From the NCBI GenBank assembly GCA_900551295.1, contig URVJ01000002.1:82189-146188 (forward strand): 64,000 nucleotides of DNA, given 5' to 3'. The position numbers were made by a program, and so were the translations under genes. The first letter of the stretch is position 1. Each line of letters starts with the position of its first letter. Below the pieces are notes generated by a model. The model did no database searches. It was not told the DNA's origin and was given only the letters and a program-made list of their open reading frames with translations. The DNA comes from an uncultured Eubacteriales bacterium. GTDB taxonomy: Bacteria > Bacillota > Clostridia > Oscillospirales > CAG-382. Below, in pieces: positions 1 through 9,706 of this stretch.

Positions 1-1
1 T

Positions 2-298
2 AAGGTCAGCCAGAGAAACGTCAAAAACGAGGCTACCGGACAGTGGGAAAGGGTAAACTATTATACCATTGAAGATAAATTTCCGTTCGGACACGGAGAA
101 AAGAGCGTGTTTCTTGTCGAACGCTTTATGCGTCTTAAAGTAGAAGAAGCAATAGCAATAAGATGGCATATGGGCGGTTTTGACGACGCGGCGCGCGGAG
201 GAAGTTTTGCAATAAACGGAGCGTATGAAAAGTACCCTCTTGCGGTTAAACTTCATATAGCCGACGTTATAGCGACATATCTCATGGAAAATAAATAA
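2..298 (+). CDS. HD-domain phosphohydrolase, C-terminal part
   Basis: The reading frame is open from the first complete codon of the window, so the gene begins upstream; about 98 residues are visible, ending in a TAA. The stretch 'TIEDKFPFGHGEKSVFLVER' followed by 'AIRWHMGGFD' matches my memory of short clostridial HD-domain hydrolases that end in this way; the catalytic HD doublet itself would lie mainly upstream. A GTG at 107 is internal and not a likely start because conserved sequence continues upstream of it. The substrate is unknown. It lies 15 bases before the HAD phosphatase gene and is probably co-transcribed with it. Confidence 0.65.
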   Translation, partial: KVSQRNVKNEATGQWERVNYYTIEDKFPFGHGEKSVFLVERFMRLKVEEAIAIRWHMGGFDDAARGGSFAINGAYEKYPLAVKLHIADVIATYLMENK

Positions 299-313
299 AA
301 AGGAATAGAGAAA

Positions 314-1114
314 ATGCAAAGAATACTCGATATTGAAAAGAAAAACGGATTTATCTGCGATATGGACGGTGTTATATACCACGGAAACAGAATACTGCCC
401 GGTGTTGCGGAATTTGTGGAATGGCTTAAAAATAACGACAAAAACTTTCTGTTTCTGACAAACAGTTCTGAAAGATCTCCTATCGAACTTCATCAGAAAC
501 TTCAGAGAATGGGACTTGACGTCGATCCGTCGCATTTCTATACAAGCGCACTTGCGACAGCGGACTTTCTGGCACATCAGCGCCCCGGCTGCTCAGCGTA
601 TGTAATAGGCGAACCCGGACTTATAAATGCGCTCTATGCAAAGGGTATATCCATGAACGACGTAAATCCCGATTATGTAGTCGTCGGCGAAACGAGAAAC
701 TATAACTACGACAGCATAATAAGAGCCGTAAGGCTTGTAAATGCGGGCGCTAAGCTTATCGGAACAAACCCCGACATGACGGGCCCGTCGGAACAGGGTA
801 TAATTCCCGCATGCCGCGCGCTTGTAGCGCCTATCGAACTTTCGACGGGAGTTGTGGCGTACTATCTCGGAAAGCCCAATCCTCTCATGATGAAAACCGG
901 AATAAAGCTTCTCGGTGTAAAGCCCGAAGAGGCGGTTATTGTCGGCGACAGAATGGATACCGATATAATAGCGGGTATAGAATCCGAAATAGAAACGGTA
1001 CTTGTGCTTTCTGGAGTAACCGACGGGAACGTCATGAAACAGTTCCCGTACAGACCAATGTATATATATAACGGCGTAGGCGATATAATAAAGAAAAAGT
1101 GCGCGGATTTATAA
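314..1114 (+). CDS. HAD-IIA family sugar/nucleotide phosphatase (NagD/AraL-like)
   Basis: A 266-residue cytoplasmic phosphatase. The N-terminus carries the HAD motif I 'DMDGVIYHG' (residues about 17-25), typical of the HAD-IIA (NagD, AraL, PGP-like) class with a C2 cap inserted in the middle. Motif II is 'FLTNSS' (about residue 50) and the C-terminal motif IV region is 'VGDRMDTDI'. Length fits the family. The true substrate cannot be read from sequence; family members act on small sugar phosphates and nucleotides. RBS-like 'aggaatagag' lies just before the ATG. A hairpin terminator follows the stop. Confidence 0.85.
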   Translation: MQRILDIEKKNGFICDMDGVIYHGNRILPGVAEFVEWLKNNDKNFLFLTNSSERSPIELHQKLQRMGLDVDPSHFYTSALATADFLAHQRPGCSAYVIGEPGLINALYAKGISMNDVNPDYVVVGETRNYNYDSIIRAVRLVNAGAKLIGTNPDMTGPSEQGIIPACRALVAPIELSTGVVAYYLGKPNPLMMKTGIKLLGVKPEEAVIVGDRMDTDIIAGIESEIETVLVLSGVTDGNVMKQFPYRPMYIYNGVGDIIKKKCADL

Positions 1115-1135
1115 AACGCGCCCTGCGAGTAAAGA

Positions 1136-1186
1136 AATTCCACCCTTGTTTGACGGTAATAATCCGAAATTGAGGGTGGATTTTTG
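1136..1186 (+). terminator. Rho-independent terminator after the HAD-IIA gene
   Basis: Arms TCCACCCT (1139-1146) and AGGGTGGA (1173-1180) pair perfectly across a 26-base loop and are followed by a short T run. The long loop makes it weaker than a compact hairpin. It separates the first operon from cdaA. Confidence 0.6.
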
Positions 1187-1264
1187 TATTGTTGAAAAGA
1201 CGCGGAAAATAAATGTAAAAAAATTGTTTATTTGAAAAAAAGTATTCCAAACAACGGCTATGTG

Positions 1265-1273
1265 TGATATACT
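1265..1273 (+). promoter_or_regulatory. Extended -10 promoter for cdaA-cdaR
   Basis: TGaTATACT fits an extended -10 element, about 36 bases before the cdaA start codon. The hexamer 17 bases further upstream (TTCCAA, 1245-1250) is a poor -35, which is usual for extended -10 promoters. A second TATAAT lies at 1276-1281 without a good -35. Inferred, not proven. Confidence 0.4.
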
Positions 1274-1309
1274 TATATAATAAGCAGATATGAATGGAGG
1301 GCGAAGTTT

Positions 1310-2161
1310 ATGAACGTGCTGCAAAATGCGTGGACATACATAATAAATCAGCTTGCCGCGGTTACGGTGTTCGACCTTTTGGATATAGCAATAGTGTCGA
1401 TAATCTTTTATTATGTGTTTAAGTTCGTAAAGGACAGACGCGCAGGAAAACTTGCTCTCGGAATACTGCTGATCATACTCGTGCTGTTCTTGAGCGATAT
1501 TCTGAATATGCACGCGCTCAACTTCTTACTTCAGAATATAATGCAGGTCGGTATAATAGGACTTCTTATAGTGTTTCAGTCCGAGCTGCGTTCTTTTCTC
1601 GAAAAGGTCGGCGGAACGTCGTTTATAGGCTCGCTGAATAAGAAGAATAACGATGTGCAGAGTACCGTCAGATGTATAGACAGCGTCGTTGAGGCGTGTA
1701 TGTACTTTGCCGACGAAAAGACGGGAGCGCTTATAGTGTTCGAGCGTTCGACAAAACTCGGAGACGTCATTAGAACAGGCACCGTAATAGACGCAGATCC
1801 TGCGGTATTTCTCATAAAGAATATATTTTTCAATAAAGCTCCTCTGCATGACGGCGCGCTTGTGATACGCAATAACCGCCTTTGTTCGGCAGGCTGTTTT
1901 CTGCCTTTGTCCTCAAAGGATGATATAATAAAAGATCTCGGAACGCGTCACAGAGCCGCAATAGGAATGAGCGAAAACTCCGACAGCGTCGTTGTGGTCG
2001 TATCAGAGGAAACGGGTACGGTGTCTGTTGCCTGCGACGGAGTTCTGACGCGCGGATATAATGAATTTACTCTCAAAAACGATCTCATGAAATACCTTGC
2101 GGGATATGATACAAAGTCGTCAAAGAAAAAATCCGTGAAAAGCTCGAAAGATCCCGAATAA
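1310..2161 (+). CDS. cdaA: CdaA, membrane diadenylate cyclase
   Basis: Makes the second messenger c-di-AMP from two ATP. Three N-terminal membrane helices (about residues 20-40, 48-63, 73-90) are followed by a DAC domain (about 95-260) with the diagnostic DGA motif (181-183) and RHR motif (213-215), both intact. Length 283 residues matches CdaA/DacA. An RBS 'ggaggg' precedes the ATG. The next gene encodes the YbbR-repeat regulator CdaR, as in other Firmicutes; however the usual third gene of that operon, glmM, is absent here. The C-terminus ends in a lysine/serine-rich tail. Confidence 0.96.
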   Translation: MNVLQNAWTYIINQLAAVTVFDLLDIAIVSIIFYYVFKFVKDRRAGKLALGILLIILVLFLSDILNMHALNFLLQNIMQVGIIGLLIVFQSELRSFLEKVGGTSFIGSLNKKNNDVQSTVRCIDSVVEACMYFADEKTGALIVFERSTKLGDVIRTGTVIDADPAVFLIKNIFFNKAPLHDGALVIRNNRLCSAGCFLPLSSKDDIIKDLGTRHRAAIGMSENSDSVVVVVSEETGTVSVACDGVLTRGYNEFTLKNDLMKYLAGYDTKSSKKKSVKSSKDPE

Positions 2162-2190
2162 AAAGTAAAAAATGTGAAAGGGGCATGGCT

Positions 2191-3201
2191 GTGGCAAAGA
2201 ATAAAGAAAAGAAAAGCACCGTCGTTACGGTACAGAATACCGAAGAAGAACAGAACGCCGGACGCGGTTCTTCAATAGTGCCGAAAATACTTTCCATACT
2301 TGCGGCGATCGCCCTGTGGTTTTATGTAATAGACGTCCAGACGACGCAGTTTGAAAAGACATTTTACGGGGTAGCCGTAACGCTTGAGAATTTCGATACG
2401 TCGCAGGGACTTGATATTATTTCGGGACGAAACGGCACGGTGGACGTCGTTATCAAGGGTACAAAGGCTCAGGTAAACGCACTCGGCGAGACCGATATAA
2501 AGGCAAGTGCGGATATGTCGGGTGTAAACGAATCGGGAGATTACAGACTGAATGTCAGCGTTACGGTTCCGTCGGGACTTACAGTTGTAGAAAAGAGCAT
2601 AGGATATGTCGAGGTGTCCGTCGATAAAACTGTCGGAAAGACAGTGCCGTTAAAGCTTGAAATGACGTATACGCTGCCGGATTCGTATGAGTTTGACGAA
2701 ATATCAATGTCTCCGAAAAATATATACGTATCAGGACCCCAAGATCTCGTTGACTCGGTGGAACAGGGCAGAGTTTCACTTGATCTCGGAACGGTCAGCG
2801 GAAAAGTCACGGCGAAATGTTCGGTCACGCTTGTTGACGCAAACGATAATATAGTTCAGAGTCCGTATCTTCGCATGAATGAATCGACGGTGGACGTCAC
2901 CGTGCCTGTTTTAAAGAGCGAGCAGAAGAGAGTGAATGTCAATATCGCGGATACCGATCTTGAATATGACATTGACGTGTCGCCCAAAAATGTAATAATA
3001 AAGGGCGAAGCAAAGCTTGTGGACAGTATAGATTCCGTTTCGACGGACGTTCTCGAAATCGTAAAATCGAGCGTTACAAGCCTGCGGCTTTCGCTGCCTA
3101 ACGAAGTTACCGCGTATGATGAAAACGGAAATATAATTTCAGCCGTTACCGTCACGGTGTCTAATGTCAGAAACGCCGCGGATAATGCTGAAAATAACTG
3201 A
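2191..3201 (+). CDS. cdaR: CdaR, YbbR-repeat regulator of CdaA
   Basis: A membrane-anchored extracytoplasmic protein of about 336 residues. After a short basic cytoplasmic N-terminus there is one membrane helix ('IPKILSILAAIALWFYVID' in sense), then tandem YbbR-type beta domains with recurring 'VTVPV'/'GP..LVDS'-like segments. In known systems CdaR binds CdaA and modulates c-di-AMP synthesis. I place the start at the GTG at 2191 because AAAGGGG (2177-2183) is 7 bases upstream; the ATG at 2185 lies only one base after it. Translationally close to cdaA (about 29 bases). Confidence 0.85.
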   Translation: MAKNKEKKSTVVTVQNTEEEQNAGRGSSIVPKILSILAAIALWFYVIDVQTTQFEKTFYGVAVTLENFDTSQGLDIISGRNGTVDVVIKGTKAQVNALGETDIKASADMSGVNESGDYRLNVSVTVPSGLTVVEKSIGYVEVSVDKTVGKTVPLKLEMTYTLPDSYEFDEISMSPKNIYVSGPQDLVDSVEQGRVSLDLGTVSGKVTAKCSVTLVDANDNIVQSPYLRMNESTVDVTVPVLKSEQKRVNVNIADTDLEYDIDVSPKNVIIKGEAKLVDSIDSVSTDVLEIVKSSVTSLRLSLPNEVTAYDENGNIISAVTVTVSNVRNAADNAENN

Positions 3202-3221
3202 AATTTGCTGTTTGGGTGATA

Positions 3222-4868
3222 ATGATTAATCAAAAGAGCTTTGCGGTCGTCCGCAATATAAAAATACCGTGTACCTTTGAAAATGAGAGCGAGCTTGACG
3301 CAAAAGCGATTAAGATTGCCGAAAAGACGTTTTTTTCAAAGCAAAAGGGTGCGTTTGCGGGTTTGCCGTTTGTGTATAAACGCAGTATTGACGCGAGAGA
3401 TAAGAACGCGGTAAAGCTGATATATTCGGTTGCTGCCGAAATACAGCCGGAAAATGCGGATAAATTGCTGCCGCAGCTGAAAAAATATAAGAATACCGAC
3501 GCGGCAGTTTCAAAAGAGCCTGATTTTTCGTGTCCGGAAATAAATAAAGATAAACGTCCCGTTGTCGTCGGGTTCGGACCGTCGGGTATGTTCTGTGCGC
3601 TTGCGCTTGCAAAGGCAGGACTGAGACCTGTCGTACTCGAGCGCGGAGACGATGTTGAAACAAGGGCGAAAAAAGTCGAAAAATATTGGAAAGACGGCAC
3701 TCTTGACGTAAACAGCAACGTGCAGTTCGGAGAGGGCGGCGCAGGCACGTTTTCGGACGGAAAACTCTTGACACGCATAAGCGATTCGTTGTGCGGCTTT
3801 GTGCTGTCGGAATTTGTTCGGTTCGGAGCGCCGAAAGAAATAACATATCTTGCAAAACCGCATATAGGAACGGATAATTTAAGGAAAATCGTCGCGGCTG
3901 TCCGAAACGAGATTATTTCTCTCGGAGGAGAGGTAAGATTTCGTACAAAGCTTGAAAAGATAAATTTTTCTTCGTCGGGAAATGTCTGCGGCGTAACCGA
4001 CTCGGACGGCAATGAAACTCCGTGCGGCGCAGTGTTTCTGTGTATAGGCCACAGCGCGAGAGATACCGTAAAAGAATTGTTAAAAGGCGGTTTTGACGTG
4101 CAGCCCAAGCCTTTTTCGGTAGGGGTAAGAATAGAGCATCTGCAAAAGGATATAGATAACGCAATGTACGGCGCTTTTTCGGGCGCACCCGTACTTTCAA
4201 GGGCACAGTATACGCTTTCACGAAAATTTGACGGCAGAGCCGTGTATTCTTTCTGTATGTGTCCCGGAGGTGTTGTCACGGCGTCGGCGTCGGATAACGG
4301 CGAGATAGTCACAAACGGCATGAGCTATTATGACAGAAGCGGACTTAATGCAAATTCCGCAATAGCGGTGTCGGTTTCTCCATCAGATTACGGAAATACC
4401 GTACAGGGTGCCGTTGATTTTCAAAAAAATCTCGAAACGGCGGCATTTTGCGCTGCAGGAAATGATTCGGGCGCGCCGATACAGCTCTTAGGTGATTTTC
4501 TGTCCGATAAACTCTGCCGCGAGCCGTCAAGGATAATGCCGACGTATACCGGAAAAACAAAGCTTTGCAAAGCGTCGGATATTTTTCCCGGATTTGTAAC
4601 CGATAACCTTAAAAAGGGAATACGCGCGTTTGAGTATGATATAAAAGGCTTTTCGTGTGATGACGCAGTGCTTACTTTTCCCGAAACAAGAACCTCGTCG
4701 CCCGTAAGAATAAACAGAGATGAGAGAATGGTGTCGGTTGGGAAAAGCGGCGTTTATCCGTGCGGTGAGGGTGCGGGATATGCCGGAGGAATAACAAGCG
4801 CCGCGGTTGACGGATTAAAGGCGGCAATTAATTATATAAATACGCTGAAAGGTGAAAATCTGAAATGA
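3222..4868 (+). CDS. FAD-dependent oxidoreductase (NAD(P)/FAD-dependent protein, DUF-type)
   Basis: A 548-residue flavoprotein of a conserved bacterial family whose reaction is unknown. An N-terminal alpha/beta domain of about 100 residues precedes a Rossmann dinucleotide-binding motif 'VVVGFGPSGMF' with the downstream acidic residue in 'VVLERGD'. The family signature 'NVQFGEGGAGTFSDGKL' follows, and a C-terminal 'PCGEGAGYAGGI' closes the FAD site. Start is uncertain: GTG at 3216 has no RBS, ATG at 3222 has only GGGTGAT immediately before it. The stop overlaps the next start by 4 bases (ATGA), indicating translational coupling with the RseC-like gene. Confidence 0.85.
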   Translation: MINQKSFAVVRNIKIPCTFENESELDAKAIKIAEKTFFSKQKGAFAGLPFVYKRSIDARDKNAVKLIYSVAAEIQPENADKLLPQLKKYKNTDAAVSKEPDFSCPEINKDKRPVVVGFGPSGMFCALALAKAGLRPVVLERGDDVETRAKKVEKYWKDGTLDVNSNVQFGEGGAGTFSDGKLLTRISDSLCGFVLSEFVRFGAPKEITYLAKPHIGTDNLRKIVAAVRNEIISLGGEVRFRTKLEKINFSSSGNVCGVTDSDGNETPCGAVFLCIGHSARDTVKELLKGGFDVQPKPFSVGVRIEHLQKDIDNAMYGAFSGAPVLSRAQYTLSRKFDGRAVYSFCMCPGGVVTASASDNGEIVTNGMSYYDRSGLNANSAIAVSVSPSDYGNTVQGAVDFQKNLETAAFCAAGNDSGAPIQLLGDFLSDKLCREPSRIMPTYTGKTKLCKASDIFPGFVTDNLKKGIRAFEYDIKGFSCDDAVLTFPETRTSSPVRINRDERMVSVGKSGVYPCGEGAGYAGGITSAAVDGLKAAINYINTLKGENLK

Positions 4869-5305
4869 AGGCTTCGGGAAAGGTTGTCGAAGTAAACGGG
4901 GATATGATAAAAGTAGTTACCGTTCGTTCGGCAGCGTGCGATTCGTGCGAAAAATGCGCTCAAAAAGGCGCGTGCTCGGCGCATCTTGTGCTTGGCGAAG
5001 AAAATAAGACCGTCGAAACGGACGTGTTTAACGCGGTCGGCGCAAAAGTCGGAGATACGGTTGAGCTTGCCTCGTCGGGAGAACGGATACTTCTTGTCTC
5101 GCTTGTCGTTTTTGTTTTTCCCGTGCTGCTTTCAATGATAGGATATTTTCTTGCAGATAAACTTACGGATAATATATACGCTCCTGCGGTTTCGCTCGGA
5201 GCCGTGTTTGTAATTTCCTTTGCGGCTGCCGCTTTTTTCATGAATAAGTACGCGCAGAAGAATATACGCATAGAAGCCGTAAAAATACTTGAGGAGAACG
5301 CGTAA
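4865..5305 (+). CDS. SoxR-reducing system / RseC-like membrane protein
   Basis: A 146-residue protein with a cysteine cluster near residues 25-40 ('CDSCEKCAQKGAC') followed by two membrane helices (about 77-97 and 103-125). This arrangement is that of RseC/RsxC-associated proteins. In proteobacteria RseC accompanies electron-transport functions; here the Rnf operon is 40 kb away, while the immediate partner is the FAD-dependent oxidoreductase upstream, overlapping by 4 bases. A role in electron transfer or metal-centre reduction is inferred only. Confidence 0.75.
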   Translation: MKASGKVVEVNGDMIKVVTVRSAACDSCEKCAQKGACSAHLVLGEENKTVETDVFNAVGAKVGDTVELASSGERILLVSLVVFVFPVLLSMIGYFLADKLTDNIYAPAVSLGAVFVISFAAAAFFMNKYAQKNIRIEAVKILEENA

Positions 5306-5332
5306 GAGATTTCTTTCGCAAGAGTTTGTAAC

Positions 5333-7441
5333 ATGACATATGAATATTCCGACGGTACCGTCTGGACTGTCGGCAGCGTCTCCGAAGATGTTGCCGCCTC
5401 GCTTTCGCAACAACTCGATATATCGCCTTTTGCCGCAAAAATAATAGCCGCAAAGGGCTTTTGCGACGTAAAGAGCGCAAAGGAATATCTTTATAATTCC
5501 TATGAGAGCCTACAAGACCCGTATCTGTTAAAAGATATGGAAAAGGCGGTTGAAAGAATACGGTATGCGCAAACGAATAATCAGAAAATACTCATCTACG
5601 GCGACTATGACGTTGACGGAGTTACAAGCGTGTCGGTACTTTTGCGTTATCTCCTGTCAAAGGGTGTAAATGCGGACTATTATATTCCGCAGAGAGTCAA
5701 TGAAGGCTACGGACTTAATATCTCGGCGATAAACAAATTTAAACAGGACGGCGTTGACCTTATTATAACCGTAGACAGCGGTATTACCGCACATGACGAG
5801 GTTGAATTTGCAAAGCAGAACGGCATAGACGTTGTAATAACGGATCATCATGAATGCAGAGATGAGCTTCCCGAAGCGTGCGCAGTTGTGAATCCGCACA
5901 GACGCGACTGCGAATATCCGTTTTCGGAATTTGCGGGAGTCGGCGTAGTGTTCAAACTTGTGTGCGCGCTTGAAGATAATAAGAATGTGCCCGCCTTGTG
6001 CCGCGCTTACTGCGATCTTGTCGCGCTCGGAACGGTTGCCGACGTTATGCCGCTTGTCGGAGAAAACAGGGTTATAGTAAGTCTCGGCTTAAAACAGCTC
6101 GAAAATACAAAAAATAAAGGACTTGCGGCTCTTGCCGCACAAAGCTTTTCGGAAAGAACAAAGGCAAAGAGAAAAAATCTTACCGCGTCGTCTATCGGCT
6201 TCGGGCTTGCGCCGAGAATAAACGCAGCCGGCAGAATAGGCGATGTAAACCGCGCCGTAAGGCTCATGATAACCGATAATGCCGCCGAGGCTGAAAATAT
6301 TGCGTCGTACCTTTGCGCGGTAAACCGCGAAAGACAGGTAATCGAGAATAATATATTCAATCAGGCGGTCGAACGCATAGAGAACGAGTTTGATTTTGAA
6401 AAACAGCGCGTAATAGTGCTTGAATCCGACTCGTGGCATATAGGCGTAATAGGAATCGTCGCGTCAAAGATAACGGAACGCTATAAACTGCCGTCAATTC
6501 TAATATCGGTAGACGGAGAGGTCGGAAAAGGCTCGTGCAGAAGCGTGAACGGCTTTAATATAAACGAAGCTCTTTCCGCGTGCTCGGATATGCTTGTAAA
6601 ATACGGCGGACATGAGCTTGCCGCCGGACTTACCGTAAATAAAAGCGATATTGAGGCGTTCAAGCAAAAGATTAACGAATATGCGGAGAATACTTTTGAT
6701 TTTTCAAGCGTACATAAGTGTATAGACGCAGATTTTGAGGCAAGACTTTCGGATGTCACCGTAAATAACGCCGTGGAAATACAAAAGCTCGAACCTTTCG
6801 GACTTATGAATCCCGTGCCGCTTTTTTATTTAAAGGACGTGACGGTAGCCGAAATATATTCGATAGGAGAGGGCAAACACTTAAAGCTCCAGCTTGAAAA
6901 GGACGGAAACGTCGTGACGGCTCTGTATTTCGGAATGACGCGTGAGAATTTCCCGTTTTCAGAGGGCGACCGCGCCGACTTTATGGCAAATATAGACCTT
7001 AACGATTTCCGCGGAACACTTTCGGTGCAGCTGCTCGTAAAAGACGTAAATATGACATCGGAGGATATTGATAAGAAACGTGCCGAAGAAGAAACCTTTG
7101 CAGGAATACTTGAAGGCGGAGGCTGTTCAAAAGAGGATATACCGACAGTAAAGGAATTCAGGGCGGCGTTTATGTATCTTCGCCGCGTTCTCGGAATAGA
7201 TACGCAAATGCAGGACCTCGACGTCTGGCAGACAGCCGGTATAATCTCTCGCGAGTATATGACGGATATAAGCCAGCTTATGCTGAATATAATCCTCTGC
7301 GTGCTTTGCGAAACGGGCATTGCCGAAATGTCAAGATATAATGAAAATCATGTGCTGATAAAGCTTAATAAAACAACGGGCAAGGTCAACCTTGACGAAT
7401 CCGAAATACTTATAAGGCTTAAATGCGGAATTTTAAATTGA
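5333..7441 (+). CDS. recJ: RecJ single-stranded-DNA 5'-3' exonuclease
   Basis: Recombination and repair exonuclease, 702 residues. DHH-family motifs are complete: 'IYGDYDVDGVTS' (D91, D93, D95), 'TVDSGI' (about 147-152), DHH at 171-173, and a DHHA1 'GGHELAAGLTV' segment near residue 425, followed by an OB-fold-like region. The last 130 or so residues after about 570 go beyond the catalytic core and resemble the variable extra C-terminal domain of Firmicute RecJ. No clear RBS is visible before the ATG at 5333. Starts a run recJ-rel-dtd-hemZ on one strand with gaps of 15 bases or less. Confidence 0.95.
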   Translation: MTYEYSDGTVWTVGSVSEDVAASLSQQLDISPFAAKIIAAKGFCDVKSAKEYLYNSYESLQDPYLLKDMEKAVERIRYAQTNNQKILIYGDYDVDGVTSVSVLLRYLLSKGVNADYYIPQRVNEGYGLNISAINKFKQDGVDLIITVDSGITAHDEVEFAKQNGIDVVITDHHECRDELPEACAVVNPHRRDCEYPFSEFAGVGVVFKLVCALEDNKNVPALCRAYCDLVALGTVADVMPLVGENRVIVSLGLKQLENTKNKGLAALAAQSFSERTKAKRKNLTASSIGFGLAPRINAAGRIGDVNRAVRLMITDNAAEAENIASYLCAVNRERQVIENNIFNQAVERIENEFDFEKQRVIVLESDSWHIGVIGIVASKITERYKLPSILISVDGEVGKGSCRSVNGFNINEALSACSDMLVKYGGHELAAGLTVNKSDIEAFKQKINEYAENTFDFSSVHKCIDADFEARLSDVTVNNAVEIQKLEPFGLMNPVPLFYLKDVTVAEIYSIGEGKHLKLQLEKDGNVVTALYFGMTRENFPFSEGDRADFMANIDLNDFRGTLSVQLLVKDVNMTSEDIDKKRAEEETFAGILEGGGCSKEDIPTVKEFRAAFMYLRRVLGIDTQMQDLDVWQTAGIISREYMTDISQLMLNIILCVLCETGIAEMSRYNENHVLIKLNKTTGKVNLDESEILIRLKCGILN

Positions 7442-7456
7442 AAGGCGGTATGATTT

Positions 7457-9706
7457 TTGGCTGCAACGGTAACGTATCAGACACTTGTAGATCAGCTCAA
7501 TAATACAGGTGCAAAATACGATATAGATAAAATCGAAAGGGCATATAAATACGCAAGCGAAATGCACGCCGGACAGTTCAGAAAATCCGGGGAGCCGTAT
7601 ATAACGCACCCTCTTGCGGTAGCGGTAATTGTTGCGGAGCTTGAGCTTGATACCGACTCGATCTGCGCGGCGCTTCTTCACGATACGCTCGAGGATTGTA
7701 AGGATAAGACAAATGTCGAAACCATAAAAAGCCTTTTCGGAAACGAAGTCGCGGAGCTTGTCGAAGGACTTACAAAGCTGCCCGTCGTGTTCTTTGAAGA
7801 TAAGGAAGAGGCAAGTATCGAGAATACGCGAAAGCTTTTCCTTGCAATGAACCACGATATACGCGTAATTTTCATAAAGTTTGCCGACAGACTGCATAAT
7901 ATGAGAACTCTTGACGCAAAGAGCGAAAAGAGCCAGAGAACCATAGCACTCGAAACAATGCATCTGTACGCGCCTCTTGCGCATAGGCTTGGTGTCCAGA
8001 AGATAAAGACCGAACTTGAAAACCTTGCGCTGAAATATCTCGATCCGATAGGATATGACGAGGTTAAAAAGGATATAGACTTAAGATACGGCAAGAATAA
8101 GGACTTTCTCGAAGAGGCAAAGCAGAAAGTTTCGGATAAGCTTGCCGAAGTCGGAATAAAAGCCAAGATTACCGGACGCGTAAAGTCGATATACAGTATC
8201 TATAAGAAGATGTATAACCAAAGCAAGAGCTTTGATGAAATATATGACTTTTACGCAATACGCGTTATCGTTGATACCGAACTTGAGTGTTATACGGTTC
8301 TCGGCATAATACACGAGATGTTCAATCTTATGCCGGGACGTTTCAAGGACTATATTTCAACGCCTAAACCCAATATGTACCGTTCTCTGCATACGACCGT
8401 AATCGGAAAGCACGGAATACCGTTTGAGGTTCAGATAAGAACCTGGGAAATGCACGCCGTTGCGGAATACGGTATCGCGGCGCACTGGATGTATAAGTCC
8501 GGCGAGGTTGATAAGGAGAATATTGCCGAAAAACTCCAATGGATAAGAACGCTTATCGAAACCGAAAAGGACGCAGGAGACGCAGAGGACTTTTTAAGAC
8601 CGCTTAAAATAGACCTGTATGAGGACGAAATTTTCGTGTTCACGCCCAAAGGCGACGTAAAGAGCCTGCCTTACGGCTCAAATACGATAGATTTTGCGTA
8701 CTGTATACATTCCGAAGTCGGAAATAAGATGGTCGGCGCAAAGGTAAACGGCGTTATAGTTCCGATAGATACGGTGCTTCAGAATGCCGATATATGCGAG
8801 ATCGTGACGTCGGTTTCATCCAAAGGTCCCAGCCGCGACTGGCTGAAAATCGTAAAGACCACGGAAGCAAAGAATAAAATACGCCTTTGGTTCAAGCGTG
8901 AAAAACGCGAGGAAAATATAATCGAGGGCAAAAATGAGATCGAACGTGAATTCAGGCATTACGGCAGAGCCTATACCGAGTCGCAGAAGAACGAGGTCGT
9001 GGCAAACGTCGCAAAGCGCACGGGATTTCCCGATGTTGATGACTTTTATAATAATATCGGCTACGGTGGAATATCCGTTTCAAAATTCGCGGCAAAGCTT
9101 AAAGACGAGTTTGACCGCGTAGTAAAGCCGGAAGTACCAAAGAGCGTAAATCCGATAGAGGATATAGTAACCGATAAGACAAAGCAGGCTGAGAATAAAC
9201 GCGTAAAAGAACACGCGCACGAGGCAATGCAGAGCGTTATAGTAGACAGTCTCGATAACTGCCAGGTGCGTTTTGCAAAGTGCTGCAATCCTCTGCCGGG
9301 CGACAGTATAATCGGCTTTGTAACGCGCGGATTCGGCGTTTCGGTTCATAAATACGACTGTCCCAACGCAAGGAGCGGACTGCTCAAACAGGACGAAAAG
9401 GACAGATGGGTAAACGTGCGCTGGTCAAGACGTTCGCTCGAACAGGGCGATAATACAAGCGGTTCGTTTGAGGCACTGCTTCAGGTATACGCAAATAATT
9501 CCTTTGAAGTTTTTGCCGCCATTACCGCCGTGTTTGCGGATATGAGAGTGCCTGTTCATGCCATGAACTCAAAGACTACGGGTACAGACGGAATGATAAT
9601 AAATCTCACCATAACCTGCCGTAATACGTCGCACGTAAATTCAATTATATCGCGGCTTAAAAAAGTAAAGGACGTAATAGACGTAACGAGAGGATTTTCT
9701 TCATGA
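7457..9706 (+). CDS. rel: Rel, bifunctional (p)ppGpp synthetase/hydrolase
   Basis: Long RSH stringent-response enzyme, 749 residues. Domains in order: HD hydrolase (about 30-190, HD at 75-76 in 'LLHDTLED'), synthetase (about 235-345, 'RVKSIYSIYKKM'), TGS (about 390-455), a conserved helical/zinc-finger region with 'CQVRFAKCCNPLPGD', and an ACT domain (about 670-749). The 'RFKD' motif at 295-298 is the RXKD form found in bifunctional enzymes rather than the EXDD of monofunctional RelA. The start is TTG at 7457, supported by AAAGGCGG 8 bases upstream; the ATG at 7450 is in another frame. Confidence 0.97.
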   Translation: MAATVTYQTLVDQLNNTGAKYDIDKIERAYKYASEMHAGQFRKSGEPYITHPLAVAVIVAELELDTDSICAALLHDTLEDCKDKTNVETIKSLFGNEVAELVEGLTKLPVVFFEDKEEASIENTRKLFLAMNHDIRVIFIKFADRLHNMRTLDAKSEKSQRTIALETMHLYAPLAHRLGVQKIKTELENLALKYLDPIGYDEVKKDIDLRYGKNKDFLEEAKQKVSDKLAEVGIKAKITGRVKSIYSIYKKMYNQSKSFDEIYDFYAIRVIVDTELECYTVLGIIHEMFNLMPGRFKDYISTPKPNMYRSLHTTVIGKHGIPFEVQIRTWEMHAVAEYGIAAHWMYKSGEVDKENIAEKLQWIRTLIETEKDAGDAEDFLRPLKIDLYEDEIFVFTPKGDVKSLPYGSNTIDFAYCIHSEVGNKMVGAKVNGVIVPIDTVLQNADICEIVTSVSSKGPSRDWLKIVKTTEAKNKIRLWFKREKREENIIEGKNEIEREFRHYGRAYTESQKNEVVANVAKRTGFPDVDDFYNNIGYGGISVSKFAAKLKDEFDRVVKPEVPKSVNPIEDIVTDKTKQAENKRVKEHAHEAMQSVIVDSLDNCQVRFAKCCNPLPGDSIIGFVTRGFGVSVHKYDCPNARSGLLKQDEKDRWVNVRWSRRSLEQGDNTSGSFEALLQVYANNSFEVFAAITAVFADMRVPVHAMNSKTTGTDGMIINLTITCRNTSHVNSIISRLKKVKDVIDVTRGFSS

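Noticed and set aside
3230..4321. 363-codon open frame on the minus strand
   Set aside because: It lies wholly inside the FAD-dependent oxidoreductase gene, its product has no recognisable motif and is rich in Ser/Phe/Thr as is usual for antisense shadows.
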